NCBI GenBank assembly: GCA_003315655.1
Contig: NIZT01000054.1
Location: forward strand, 1 to 60,046
Reading direction: 5' to 3'
DNA length: 60,046 nucleotides
Origin: Candidatus Methanobinarius endosymbioticus
GTDB taxonomy: Archaea > Methanobacteriota > Methanobacteria > Methanobacteriales > Methanobacteriaceae
Position numbers and translations under genes: made by a program. Shown one piece after another: positions 51,473 to 60,046 of the stretch. Position 1 is the stretch's first letter, and each line of letters starts with the position of its first letter. The notes below the pieces were generated by a model, which did not search any database, was not told where the DNA came from, and was given only the letters and a program-made list of their open reading frames with translations.

Positions 51473-52783
51473 ATGGATTTAAATCTTAAAATACACGATA
51501 AAGGGCATGTTGATATTGGTGGAGCTGACACTGTTGAACTTGCTGAGGAGTATGGAACTCCTTTATATGCAATAGATGAAGATAGAATACGTGATAACTA
51601 TAAAAGAGTTTACGATGCTTTTACTAAATATTATTCTAATTTTAAAATTCTTTATGCCTCTAAAGCTAATACTAATCTTTCAGTCATGAGAATACTTGAA
51701 GAAGAAGGTAGTTGTATTGATGCAGTTTCTCCAGGAGAAGTATTTACCTCTTTAAAAACTGGATTTTCTCCAGATAGAATTTTATTCACTGGAAATAATG
51801 TAACTAATGATGAACTTAAATATATTGATGAAACAGGTGTCAAAATAAATTTAGATTCTGTTTCACAATTAAAAAGATTAGCAAAAATTGTTGATCCAGA
51901 AGGATACAAAATATCATTTAGGGTTAATCCAATGGTTGGTGCAGGACATCATGAACATTGCATTACTGGTGGAGAAATGAGTAAATTTGGTATTAAAGAA
52001 AATGAAGCTGTAGAAGTTTATAAATTAGCTAAAGAAATGGGATTTGAACCTGTTGGTATGCATACTCACATTGGGTCTGGAATATTAGATCCTGAACCTT
52101 TTAAATTAGCTACAACAGTTTTAATGGATATAGCTGGCCAAGTATCTCAAGAAACGGATGTAAATTTTGAATTTTTAGATTTAGGTGGTGGATTTGGAAT
52201 ACCATACGAACCAGAGGAAAATTTACTGGATATAGATCTTTTTGCAAAAGAAAGCACTGGAATTTTCAAGTCAAAATTATCTGAATATGGTATGAATGAC
52301 AATAAAGAACCTTATATGTACATTGAACCTGGTAGATATCTAGTTGGAGATGCGGCTCTTCTTTTAACAAGAGTTAACACAGTAAAAAATAGTTATCGTA
52401 AATTTATTGGTGTGGATTCAGGATTTAATACACTTCTTAGGCCTTCTATGTATGGATCATATCATCACATAGTTTTAGCTAATAAAGCTAATGAACCAGC
52501 TGAAAATGGTTCAAAAATTGAAAAAGTAGATGTTGCAGGAAATGTGTGCGAATCTGGAGATTTATTTGCAAGAGATAGGCCTCTTCCACCTATAGAAGAA
52601 GGTGATCTTTTAGCTATTATGAATGCAGGTGCTTATTCATTTTCAATGGGATCCCAATACAATTCAAGACCTAGGCCGGCAGAAATACTAGTTAAAAATG
52701 GAAATTCTGAAATAATAAGGGAAAGAGAAACTTATGAAGACCTTTTCAATAAACAAATTCTTCCTAAAAGATTAAAAAAATAA
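51473..52783 (+). CDS. lysA: Diaminopimelate decarboxylase
   Basis: PLP enzyme that turns meso-diaminopimelate into lysine, the last step of the pathway. The 436 residues show the PLP-lysine motif [10 protein letters not shown] with Lys64, then [46 protein letters not shown] and the family motif [20 protein letters not shown] with the active-site Cys. A strong GGAGG precedes the ATG. dapF follows 158 bp downstream but is broken, so the immediate supplier of its substrate is missing unless another epimerase exists. Confidence 0.96.
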   Translation: MDLNLKIHDKGHVDIGGADTVELAEEYGTPLYAIDEDRIRDNYKRVYDAFTKYYSNFKILYASKANTNLSVMRILEEEGSCIDAVSPGEVFTSLKTGFSPDRILFTGNNVTNDELKYIDETGVKINLDSVSQLKRLAKIVDPEGYKISFRVNPMVGAGHHEHCITGGEMSKFGIKENEAVEVYKLAKEMGFEPVGMHTHIGSGILDPEPFKLATTVLMDIAGQVSQETDVNFEFLDLGGGFGIPYEPEENLLDIDLFAKESTGIFKSKLSEYGMNDNKEPYMYIEPGRYLVGDAALLLTRVNTVKNSYRKFIGVDSGFNTLLRPSMYGSYHHIVLANKANEPAENGSKIEKVDVAGNVCESGDLFARDRPLPPIEEGDLLAIMNAGAYSFSMGSQYNSRPRPAEILVKNGNSEIIRERETYEDLFNKQILPKRLKK

Positions 52784-52941
52784 TAAAAATCATTTTAAAT
52801 TAAATTTATAATAATTATAACTAAGAATTATATTTAAAATATCTATAATTAATAGTTTTTTAGTATAATAATTAAAATGATCAAATTTATTAGTTAAGGA
52901 ATGAAATTTATTAGTTAAAACGATTATTTAAGAAGATTTAA

Positions 52942-53803
52942 ATGAATCTGTCTGGAATAAAATTTTCCAAAATGAATGGTCTTGGAAATGATTATGTTGT
53001 TATAAATGAATTTGATAAAGAAATAATACCAGAAAATGAAAAATATGAATTTTCAAATAATGTAGGTAAACGAGGATTTTCTGTTGGAGCTGATGGGGTT
53101 ATTTTTGTTTGTCCTCCTACTCAAAATGGAGAAATAAAATTTAGAATATTCAATGCAGATGTTAGTGAAGCAGAAATGTGTGGTAATGGCATTAGGTGCT
53201 TTTCTAAATTTGTTTATGATAATAATATTATTAAAAAAGATAATCTTAATGTCGAAACATTAGGCGGAATAAAAAAATTTGAAATAACAAAAAATAAAGA
53301 AAATAACAGATCAGAACTTTTTAAAGTGGATATGAGATTATCAACTTTTAAAACATCTGAAATTCCTATGATATCTTCTTTAGAAGAATTTTTAGATGAA
53401 GAATTAGATGTTAATAATGAAAAAATAAAAATGACTACTGTTAATGTAGGTAATCCTCATGTAGTAATATTCACTGAAAAAATTGATTTAGATTATTATG
53501 GTCCTATCATTGAAAATTATGAAGCTTTTCCTCATAGAATAAATGTACATTTTGTTGAAATAATTTCTAAAAAGGAAATAAAACTTATTACATAGGAAAG
53601 AGGAGCAGGTTTCACTTATGCATGTGGTACTGGTGCAATTTCTTGTACTTTAGCAGGTTATAAATTAGGAATTTTAGATAATAATGTTTTTACTCATATT
53701 TCTGGAGGAGATATAAAAATTGATATTTATGAAGATAAAGAAAAATTAGGTGCATTTATGAAAGGAGATGCTACACAATGTTTTTGATGGAAAAATGGCA
53801 TAA
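52942..53803 (+). pseudogene. dapF: Diaminopimelate epimerase, nonsense codon plus frameshift
   Basis: DapF converts LL- to meso-diaminopimelate. The first 217 codons are normal: FSKMNGLGNDYVVINEF at the start, FNADVSEAEMCGNGIRCFSK with the first catalytic Cys near residue 78, and TVNVGNPHVVIF. A TAG at 53593-53595 then replaces the Trp of the conserved WERG motif. The same frame continues [20 protein letters not shown] with the second catalytic Cys. Near 53779 one extra base breaks the C terminus, whose expected form ATQVFDGKMA is readable in the next frame, ending at 53803. The truncated product lacks the second catalytic Cys. Two independent lesions argue for a true pseudogene. Confidence 0.9.
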
Positions 53804-54126
53804 ATTTCCTATATTTTTTGACCTTATTTAATATTTACTATTTTATTTAATATTTTTATTTTAATTCATTTTTAATAATTAAATTTTTTTAATTTTTATT
53901 TTTAAAATTAAAAAGGCAAAAATATATTAATACCTTTAGTAAGAATATTTAGTATTATCAAAGATAGGATAATTCTTCATAATTTTTATTTTAATATGAC
54001 TTTAGAAATATGTTTGAAATAATATCCGCTGATATTATGTAATTTTTAAGTAGCTATTATATTAAATTTATGAATAGCTATTTTATGTTACAGCTTAATA
54101 AATTATAATTATAAGAGGTTATTTAA
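53804..54126. other. A/T-rich spacer before rpl21e
   Basis: About 320 bp without a gene. TAGCTATT occurs twice near 54051 and 54074. The rpl21e promoter should lie here; AAGAGG at 54113-54118 is its ribosome site. Confidence 0.35.
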
Positions 54127-54417
54127 ATGCAAAGATCAAGAGGATCTAGAAGTAGATCAAGAAATAAGATGACAAAGGTTTCAAGACCTGGAAGATCTAA
54201 TCCTATAACTAGAAAGATTCAAAAATTTAATAATAATGATTTAGTACATATCATTATAGATCCAAGTATACACATAGGTCAGCCACATTCCAGTTTTCAT
54301 GGTAAAACAGCTAAAGTCATTGGTTACAAAGGTAATGCTTATGTTTTATCATTAAATGATGGAAATAAATCTAAAGAATTAATAGTTAGACCAGAACACT
54401 TGAAACCACAAGAGTGA
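54127..54417 (+). CDS. rpl21e: 50S ribosomal protein L21e
   Basis: Archaeal/eukaryotic-type large-subunit protein of 96 residues, basic at the N terminus ([20 protein letters not shown]) and with the typical [20 protein letters not shown] and [16 protein letters not shown] segments. It heads the conserved archaeal order L21e, Rpb4, DUF655, KsgA, HemK-like methyltransferase. Confidence 0.96.
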   Translation: MQRSRGSRSRSRNKMTKVSRPGRSNPITRKIQKFNNNDLVHIIIDPSIHIGQPHSSFHGKTAKVIGYKGNAYVLSLNDGNKSKELIVRPEHLKPQE

Positions 54418-54422
54418 TCCCA

Positions 54423-54761
54423 ATGATAGGGAAGAAAACATTGAATAATGAGCCAATTCCTGCAACTAAAGTGAAACAAATTCTTGAAGAATTTTCAAAG
54501 AATTATGAATTAAGATATGAACAAAATTTAACTTTAGACCATGTTACAAAATTTAATAAAATTTCTTTAGAAGATGCTGAAGAAATGATTGGGAAATTAG
54601 AAGCCATAGTTAAGAAAAAACATGCTGTGCGTATTGCAGATATAATGCCAGAAGATTTATCAGATTTAAGATTAATGTTTGCTAAAGAAAGAGTATCTAT
54701 AAAAAAAGAAGAATTGGAAAATATTCTTGAAATAGTTGATGAATATAGGTATGAAGAATAA
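54423..54761 (+). CDS. rpoF: DNA-directed RNA polymerase subunit Rpb4 (subunit F)
   Basis: Stalk subunit F of archaeal RNA polymerase, which pairs with Rpo7 and helps open DNA and bind RNA. I use the ATG at 54423 (MIGKKTLNNEPIPATKVKQI, 112 residues), for which GAGTGAT lies just upstream; a GTG at 54414 overlapping the L21e stop would add three residues. The helical HRDC-like C-terminal half is visible (IADIMPEDLSDLRLMFAKER). It is translationally coupled with rpl21e. Confidence 0.93.
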   Translation: MIGKKTLNNEPIPATKVKQILEEFSKNYELRYEQNLTLDHVTKFNKISLEDAEEMIGKLEAIVKKKHAVRIADIMPEDLSDLRLMFAKERVSIKKEELENILEIVDEYRYEE

Positions 54762-55344
54762 TTTTGTAGATATTTATAATGAGATAAAATTATAATTATT
54801 TTATATAATTATTTAAATATTTCATATAATTTATTATTGTAATGGGATTTATTTAACTACGTGGTCATGATTAAATTATCTAATAAATATGTTTATTAAT
54901 TAAAAACTAATTATTTGTTAGATCCAAGCTTTATTTATTAATTTCTAATTTGTTAATTATTTTAATTAATCTGGCTATTTTCCTATATTTTTGTTGTATA
55001 CAATGTTATTATAATAGTATAATGTTAAGTTATAACGTATATTTTTATATTTAAATTAAAGTTTAAATCTAAGATATTCATATATAAAAATTTATCATTG
55101 TTAGGTATTGACTTTTAAAATATTGATTTTATTTTTTTTATTATTATCAATATTTGAGTAAATAATTTTCATATATAAAATTGATATTTTATTAATAATT
55201 AATTAGCAATAAATATTTTACTAGTTATTATATTTTTTATTTATTTAATATAGAAAAGTATTAAATGTAATAGAAACAATATGAGGATAACTACAATTTA
55301 AGAATTTTTCAATTTAAAAAAATTGTGCTTAATGTTGTGATTAA
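54762..55344. other. A/T-rich spacer
   Basis: 583 bp without a gene separate rpoF from the DUF655 gene, which are closely spaced in many archaea. Short repeats such as TTCATATATAAAA near 55078 and 55169 are present. No hairpin or RNA is recognised. Confidence 0.35.
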
Positions 55345-55977
55345 ATGGAAGATAATGCAATAATATTAGACTATTTGCCTTTAGGATATGTAAAGGAAAA
55401 TATGTCTACCTTTAAAAAGAAGCCTGTTGCTCAGGCTATTGGTACTGAAAACTTTACCTTATTAGAGTTGATTCCACAAGATGAATCTGAATTAGAAATT
55501 CATGAAAATGTTTACATTGGTGCTGGAAAAAGGGATAAGATAAATCGAGTTAAAGGTAAACTGGATTTTGAAAATTTAACTGCAACAAGTAGGATTGAAA
55601 TTGATTATGTCATTGGTGAAATAATAATGGCTCATGAAGATAAATATATCAAATGGATCAATGAAGCAGGACCACTAAGCACACGTTTACATAAATTAGA
55701 ATTATTGCCAGGTATTGGAAAGAAACATATGTGGGATATAATCGAAGCTAGAGAAGAAAAACCATTTGAAAGTTTTGAAGACCTACAAAAAAGAGTACCT
55801 TTATTAACAGATACAGTAGCTAGTATAGCTAAAAGAGTTAAAATGGAACTAAATACAACACAACCAAAAAGAGGTAAAAATAAGTATCGTGTTTTTACTC
55901 AAGTTTCTAGAGGTCCCGGTCCTGGAGGAAAAGGTAGAAAAAATAAAGGAAAACCTAGAAATCGAAGAAGAGATTAA
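55345..55977 (+). CDS. DUF655 archaeal conserved protein (HhH-containing, likely RNA-binding)
   Basis: A 210-residue protein of the DUF655 family, found next to rpoF and ksgA in many archaea. The N-terminal half is an OB/tudor-like beta domain (AIILDYLPLGYVKENMSTFK; NFTLLELIPQDESELEIHEN). The middle has a helix-hairpin-helix (KLELLPGIGKKHMWDIIEAR) and the C-terminal 40 residues are very basic and Gly-rich (PGPGGKGRKNKGKPRNRRRD). This composition and its neighbours suggest nucleic-acid binding in translation or ribosome assembly, which is inference. Confidence 0.9.
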   Translation: MEDNAIILDYLPLGYVKENMSTFKKKPVAQAIGTENFTLLELIPQDESELEIHENVYIGAGKRDKINRVKGKLDFENLTATSRIEIDYVIGEIIMAHEDKYIKWINEAGPLSTRLHKLELLPGIGKKHMWDIIEAREEKPFESFEDLQKRVPLLTDTVASIAKRVKMELNTTQPKRGKNKYRVFTQVSRGPGPGGKGRKNKGKPRNRRRD

Positions 55978-56161
55978 TTAATTTTTTCTAATTTTTCTAT
56001 TTTCTGATAATTACATTATCTATTAATTTTATTAATTCTATATTTTTCTTTTTATTTTTCCATTTTTATATATTTTCAATATATTTCTAGATTTATTTAT
56101 AAAAATTACATGGCTTATTTATATATATATTTAGAGCTTATTTAAAATTTGAAGTGATATT

Positions 56162-57106
56162 TTGAAGTTAAATGAAAACAATAATTTAAAAAACCTTTCT
56201 TTAGCAAAACAAACTAAACACTTACTTCAAAATCATGGGATTCGATTAAATAGAAATTTGGGTCAAAATTATCTAATTGATGACTTTAAACGGAAAAAAA
56301 TAATTGACTTTGCTAATATTAATAATAATGATATTATACTTGAAATTGGACCTGGAATAGGTACATTAACTTTAGAACTAGCAAAAAAGGCTAAAAAAGT
56401 AATAGCTATTGAACAAGATCCAAAAATATTTGAAATATTGTCTGAAAGAATAAAAAAAGGTTCAATTGACAATATAGAATTAATTAATGAGGATGCTCTT
56501 AAAACAAATATTTTGAAATTTTCAGAATCTAATAAAATAGTTTCTAATTTACCCTATCAGATTTCATCTCCAATAACTTTCAAATTTTTAGATTTTGATT
56601 TTGATATGGCTATATTGATGTATCAAAAAGAATTTGTTCAACGTATGATAGCTAAAGTTTGTGAAAAAAATTATTCTAGACTTTCAGCAATGCTATATTT
56701 TAAGGCAAAAATTGAATTTTTAGATAATATACCCCCACACTCTTTCATTCCTAGGCCTAAGGTCAATTCTGCAGTTGTTAAATTGACTCCTATAAATTAT
56801 GAGGATATTTTTTCACCTGAAAAAATAAATTTTAAAGAATTATTGAATAAAGTTTCATTTAAAAATATTTTCAATGACTATGCAAATGTTTGTAGAATTA
56901 TTTTTCCTCATATAAATAAGAAAATAAGAAATGCTTTGATAGATTCAAGACATATGTTAAATTATAAGGATAAAAAAGAATTAAGAGACTTATTAGATGC
57001 TCATGATTCTCTAGATCCTTTTTTAGAAAAAAGAGTTATTTCAACTTCACCTGAGGAACTATTAGAATTAACAATAATTCTTAAAAAAATATTTAAACGA
57101 TATTAG
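56162..57106 (+). CDS. ksgA: 16S rRNA adenine dimethyltransferase (KsgA/Dim1)
   Basis: Methylates two adjacent adenines near the 3' end of 16S rRNA during small-subunit assembly. It appears to start at a TTG (56162) because no in-frame ATG precedes the conserved region. The 314 residues include LNRNLGQNYLIDDFKRKKII near 29, SAM-binding LEIGPGIGTLTLELAKKA near 60, the catalytic NLPY in SNLPYQISSPITFKFL near 128, and FIPRPKVNSAVVKL. The hemK-like gene follows 31 bp later. Confidence 0.95.
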   Translation: MKLNENNNLKNLSLAKQTKHLLQNHGIRLNRNLGQNYLIDDFKRKKIIDFANINNNDIILEIGPGIGTLTLELAKKAKKVIAIEQDPKIFEILSERIKKGSIDNIELINEDALKTNILKFSESNKIVSNLPYQISSPITFKFLDFDFDMAILMYQKEFVQRMIAKVCEKNYSRLSAMLYFKAKIEFLDNIPPHSFIPRPKVNSAVVKLTPINYEDIFSPEKINFKELLNKVSFKNIFNDYANVCRIIFPHINKKIRNALIDSRHMLNYKDKKELRDLLDAHDSLDPFLEKRVISTSPEELLELTIILKKIFKRY

Positions 57107-57137
57107 TTAGATTATAATGTAAATTGGGGAAATATTT

Positions 57138-57755
57138 ATGAAAATTGGGGAATTTGAATTTGAAACCGATGAAATGGTTTATGAACCTTCAGATGATAGT
57201 TTTATTTTAGCTGATAACTTAAATATAAATCCTAATGAAAGAGTTCTTGAAATAGGAACTGGATCTGGAATAATAGCAATGCATGCTTCAAAAATAGCTA
57301 AAGAAGTTATAGCTACTGACATTAATTTTAATGCAATTGAGTTAGCTGAAAAAAATTTCTTAGCTAATGATATTAAAAATATAAAATTACTTTTTGGGGA
57401 CTTATTCGAACCATTGAAAACAGAATCAAAAGATAAACAAAACTTTGATGTAATTTTATTTAATACTCCCTATCTTCCAACCGATGAATGTGAAATTTTA
57501 GAAGATAATTTAAATTATGCATTTGACGGTGGATTAGATGGAAGAAAAATAATTGATCCATTTTTAAATCAAGTAAAAAATTATTTAAATGAAAATGGAC
57601 GAGTTCAATTAATTCAATCTTCTCTTTCAAGTGTTGAACAAACAATAATGAAATTGGAAGAATTAGGTTTTTTACCAGAAATAACTGCTATTGAAGGATT
57701 TTTCTTTGAAGAAATAGTATTAATAACAGCATTTTTAGATTATATTGAAAAATAA
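57138..57755 (+). CDS. HemK2/Mtq2-like methyltransferase
   Basis: A 205-residue SAM-dependent methyltransferase of the archaeal HemK-related type, which in studied members methylates a Gln in the release factor aRF1. YEPSDDSFILADNL and VLEIGTGSGIIAMHASKIAK near 36 form the SAM site. The family catalytic motif is normally NPPY; here it reads NTPY at about 109-112, an unusual change. The rest (FDGGLDGRKIIDPFLNQ and the FFFEEIVLITAFLD end) fits the family. It belongs to the ksgA cluster, which supports a role in translation. Confidence 0.88.
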   Translation: MKIGEFEFETDEMVYEPSDDSFILADNLNINPNERVLEIGTGSGIIAMHASKIAKEVIATDINFNAIELAEKNFLANDIKNIKLLFGDLFEPLKTESKDKQNFDVILFNTPYLPTDECEILEDNLNYAFDGGLDGRKIIDPFLNQVKNYLNENGRVQLIQSSLSSVEQTIMKLEELGFLPEITAIEGFFFEEIVLITAFLDYIEK

Positions 57756-57884
57756 TTGAAATTTTGGAAATAAATAAAATAAATTAAATTAATTAAACTA
57801 ATTAAATAAATAAAACAAATTATAAAGTTTAAAAAAATTTAAAAAATTTTAAAAATAAGTAAAATATAATATGATGTTAATGAA

Positions 57885-58307
57885 TTATCCTGTAACAGTC
57901 ACTTTTAACATTTTGTCCCCTTGATTGACAGAATTTACAACATCCATTCCAGAAATTACTTTTCCAAAAACAGTGTGTACTCCATCAAGATGAGGTTGAG
58001 GGGAATGAGTTATGAAAAATTGGCTTCCACCAGTATCTTTACCTGCATGAGCCATAGATAAAGTTCCAGTTTCATGTTTGTTGTCATTTATTTCACATTT
58101 TATAGTATATCCTGGACCACCTGTTCCATTTCCTTTAGGGCATCCACCTTGGATAACAAAATTATCAATGACTCTATGGAAACTTAATCCATCATAAAAT
58201 CCTTCTTTAGCTAACTTTTCAAAATTAGCCACGCTATTCGGAGCATCTTTTTCAAATAATTCTAATTCTATATTACCTTTTTCGGTTTCAATAATACCTT
58301 TCTTCAT
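57885..58307 (-). CDS. Cyclophilin-type peptidylprolyl isomerase
   Basis: A 140-residue cytosolic cyclophilin that speeds proline isomerisation during folding. Motifs are [20 protein letters not shown], then [20 protein letters not shown] with the catalytic Arg, [20 protein letters not shown] and [20 protein letters not shown]. There is no signal peptide. It is divergently oriented to argD across a 530-bp spacer. Confidence 0.95.
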   Translation of the reverse strand: MKKGIIETEKGNIELELFEKDAPNSVANFEKLAKEGFYDGLSFHRVIDNFVIQGGCPKGNGTGGPGYTIKCEINDNKHETGTLSMAHAGKDTGGSQFFITHSPQPHLDGVHTVFGKVISGMDVVNSVNQGDKMLKVTVTG

Positions 58308-58841
58308 TATATCACTTAAAATTTGACGTTATTACAGTTAATTAATTAGTTTAATTATTCTATTTATTTAATTTTATTCTAATTAATTACAATAAATATC
58401 TAAAATATACCAGTAAAATTTTGTTTTTATTAGTATATTTATTTTTTGATATTTTCAATGTTTTAGATTTCTATATTTTAATATATATAATATAATTCAT
58501 TTAAAAATCATTTAAATAGCTATGTAAACTTATAATTTATATAGAATTTATATAAAATATATAATAAAATATTATTTATTAATTATTAAATGAATTTAGT
58601 GAAAAATATTAATATAAAACTAAAATACAATTTGAATAAAATATCTAATGAGAATAATATAAAATAAATATATCAATAAAATTTATAAAATAATATTTGT
58701 TTTATAATTACTCTAATAAAATTAATATTTATTAAAAACAAAATATTAAATATTTAATTTATGAGAATTTTATTATATAATTTATTTCGTCATGTTTGAG
58801 AATATAAACTTAACAATTACAATTATAATTGGGGAATAAAA
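58308..58841. other. A/T-rich divergent spacer
   Basis: 534 bp of nearly pure A/T between the divergent cyclophilin and argD genes. Both promoters must be here. A GGGGAAT site at 58832-58838 serves argD. Nothing else is recognised. Confidence 0.4.
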
Positions 58842-60014
58842 ATGAATAACAAAGAAATAATCGATTTAGACTCAAAATATATCATTCAAAATTATGGACG
58901 TCAACCAATAGCATTATCTCATGGAGAGGGGGTTATTATTTGGGATACAGATGGAAAACAATACATTGATTTTTTTGCAGGATTAGCTGTAAATGTATTA
59001 GGACAGTCCCATCCAAAAGTTATTAAAACTATCCAAAAACAAGCTGAAAAATTAATTCATGTTTCTAATGTTTATTATACTGAGGAACAAGTAAAACTTG
59101 CTAAAAAATTATCAGAAATAAGTATTTTTGATCGTGTTTTTTATGCAAATAGTGGAGCTGAAGCTAATGAGGGAGCTATTAAATTAGCTAGAAAGTTCAC
59201 TGGCAAAGGTGAAATTATATCTGCAAATAATTCTTTTCATGGAAGAACTTTAGCTACAGTCACAGCAACAGGTCAAGATAAATATAAAGAACCATTTAAA
59301 CCTCTTCCTACAGGATTTATGCATGTTCCTTTTGGAGATTCAAAAGCAATATCAAATGCTATTAATGATGATACTGCAGCTATATTGATTGAAGCTATTC
59401 AAGGAGAAGGTGGGGTTGTAGTTCCTCCTGAAAATTATTTAAAAGAAGTTGAATCAATTTGTAAAGAAAATAATGTTATTTTAATATTAGATGAGATTCA
59501 AACTGGTTTTGGAAGAATTGGAGAAATGTTTGCTTATGAACTTTATGGAATTAAACCAGATATAATTACAATAGCTAAAGCTCTTGGAAATGGATATCCA
59601 ATTGGAGGGGTTTTAGCTAGAGGTGAAGTAGCAACAGCTTTTGATTTTGGTGATCATGGGACAACTTTTGGGGGAAATGCTCTTGGTTGTGCTGTAGCTA
59701 TGACTGTAATTGAAACAATAAAAGAGGAAAATCTCCTTGAAAATTCAAAAACTGTTGGAGAATATTTTAAAGATAAACTTTATAAATTAAAAGAAAAACA
59801 TGATTTTATTAAAGATGTACGTGGATTTGGATTATTTTTAGCTTTGGAATTAGATCAAAATTCTTCTGATATAACAGATAAAATGCTAAAAAAAGGATTT
59901 TTAATTAATTCAACTGCTGGAAATGTTTTAAGATTTGTCCCACCTCTTATAATAAAAAAAGATCATGTTGATAAATTGATCAAGGCTTTAGATAATTTGT
60001 TTTTTGAAATTTAA
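58842..60014 (+). CDS. argD: Acetylornithine aminotransferase
   Basis: Class III PLP aminotransferase of arginine biosynthesis; family members may also act in lysine synthesis. The 390 residues show VLGQSHPKVIKTIQKQAEKL, YYTEEQVKLAKKLSEIS, NSGAEANEGAIKLARKFTGK near 104, SFHGRTLATVTATGQDKYKE, the PLP pocket ILDEIQTGFGRIGEMFAYE near 214 and the Schiff-base Lys in TIAKALGNGYPIGG near 246. It is complete within the window. Confidence 0.95.
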   Translation: MNNKEIIDLDSKYIIQNYGRQPIALSHGEGVIIWDTDGKQYIDFFAGLAVNVLGQSHPKVIKTIQKQAEKLIHVSNVYYTEEQVKLAKKLSEISIFDRVFYANSGAEANEGAIKLARKFTGKGEIISANNSFHGRTLATVTATGQDKYKEPFKPLPTGFMHVPFGDSKAISNAINDDTAAILIEAIQGEGGVVVPPENYLKEVESICKENNVILILDEIQTGFGRIGEMFAYELYGIKPDIITIAKALGNGYPIGGVLARGEVATAFDFGDHGTTFGGNALGCAVAMTVIETIKEENLLENSKTVGEYFKDKLYKLKEKHDFIKDVRGFGLFLALELDQNSSDITDKMLKKGFLINSTAGNVLRFVPPLIIKKDHVDKLIKALDNLFFEI

Positions 60015-60046
60015 TTTAATATATTGAATTATTTAATTAGAAAACT

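Noticed and set aside
53593-53595. TAG in dapF as a pyrrolysine codon
   Set aside because: The position is the conserved Trp of the WERG motif, no pyrrolysine genes are in view, and the gene has a second frameshift near its end.

Overview
The window looks like a chromosomal piece of a very A+T-rich methanogenic archaeon of the order Methanobacteriales, most likely a Methanobrevibacter or a close relative. Supporting genes are HdrA (heterodisulfide reductase), the methanogen-specific V4R regulator MsvR beside the remains of an F420H2 oxidase (fpaA/fprA) locus, cobalt-factor II methyltransferase, a multi-OB-fold archaeal RPA, RadA, archaeal L21e/Rpb4, archaeal-type AdoMet synthetase, and a beta-helix adhesin-like protein. 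Most intergenic DNA is nearly pure A/T.

Layout. (1) 1-9165 is a surface-polysaccharide block: two CDP-glycerol glycerophosphotransferase-like proteins, a GT2 glycosyltransferase followed in another frame by a protein with two degenerate GT-A-like halves, two more GT2 enzymes, and a polyprenyl-phosphate sugar-phosphotransferase. (2) 10058-13500 is replication/recombination: RPA and RadA. (3) 13789-14705 is a dead AEC transporter. (4) 15220-17196 is hdrA. (5) 17197-22469 is an accessory, decaying zone with small unknown ORFs, a broken DUF4013 gene, an Xre-type regulator and a broken adhesin. (6) 22863-35896 is housekeeping (glyA, AdoMet synthetase, ileS, purL, moeA, site-2 protease), interrupted by a dead archaeoflavoprotein and a dead DUF192 gene. 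(7) 36029-40881 holds DUF166 and the oxygen-defence locus: DGC protein, rubrerythrin-like protein and F420H2 oxidase are all frameshifted, while their presumed regulator msvR is intact. (8) 40942-50982 has cbiL, a DinG/XPD-type helicase, tRNA-Arg(TCG), an ArsR/P1B-ATPase metal-efflux operon, hisF, an OGG-type glycosylase, three adjacent broken winged-helix genes, and a Nudix hydrolase. (9) 51473-60014 has lysA, a dead dapF, the conserved archaeal run rpl21e-rpoF-DUF655-ksgA-hemK-like, a cyclophilin and argD.

The strongest overall signal is gene decay. About a dozen loci carry frameshifts and/or nonsense codons, often two or more per gene and often one-base changes in short homopolymers. Long core genes (rpa, ileS, purL, hdrA, the P-type ATPase) have none. 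The uneven distribution argues for real pseudogenisation, as in a host-restricted lineage, but homopolymer errors in the assembly cannot be excluded by reading alone. Losses include O2 detoxification, the last step to meso-diaminopimelate before lysine, a host-contact adhesin and a transporter. I did not find a convincing entirely new biological system. The best leads are the orphaned MsvR with its repeated upstream 10-mer, the A9 tract that may switch a two-part glycosyltransferase, the trio of broken winged-helix paralogues, and two perfect palindromes bracketing the arsR promoter.
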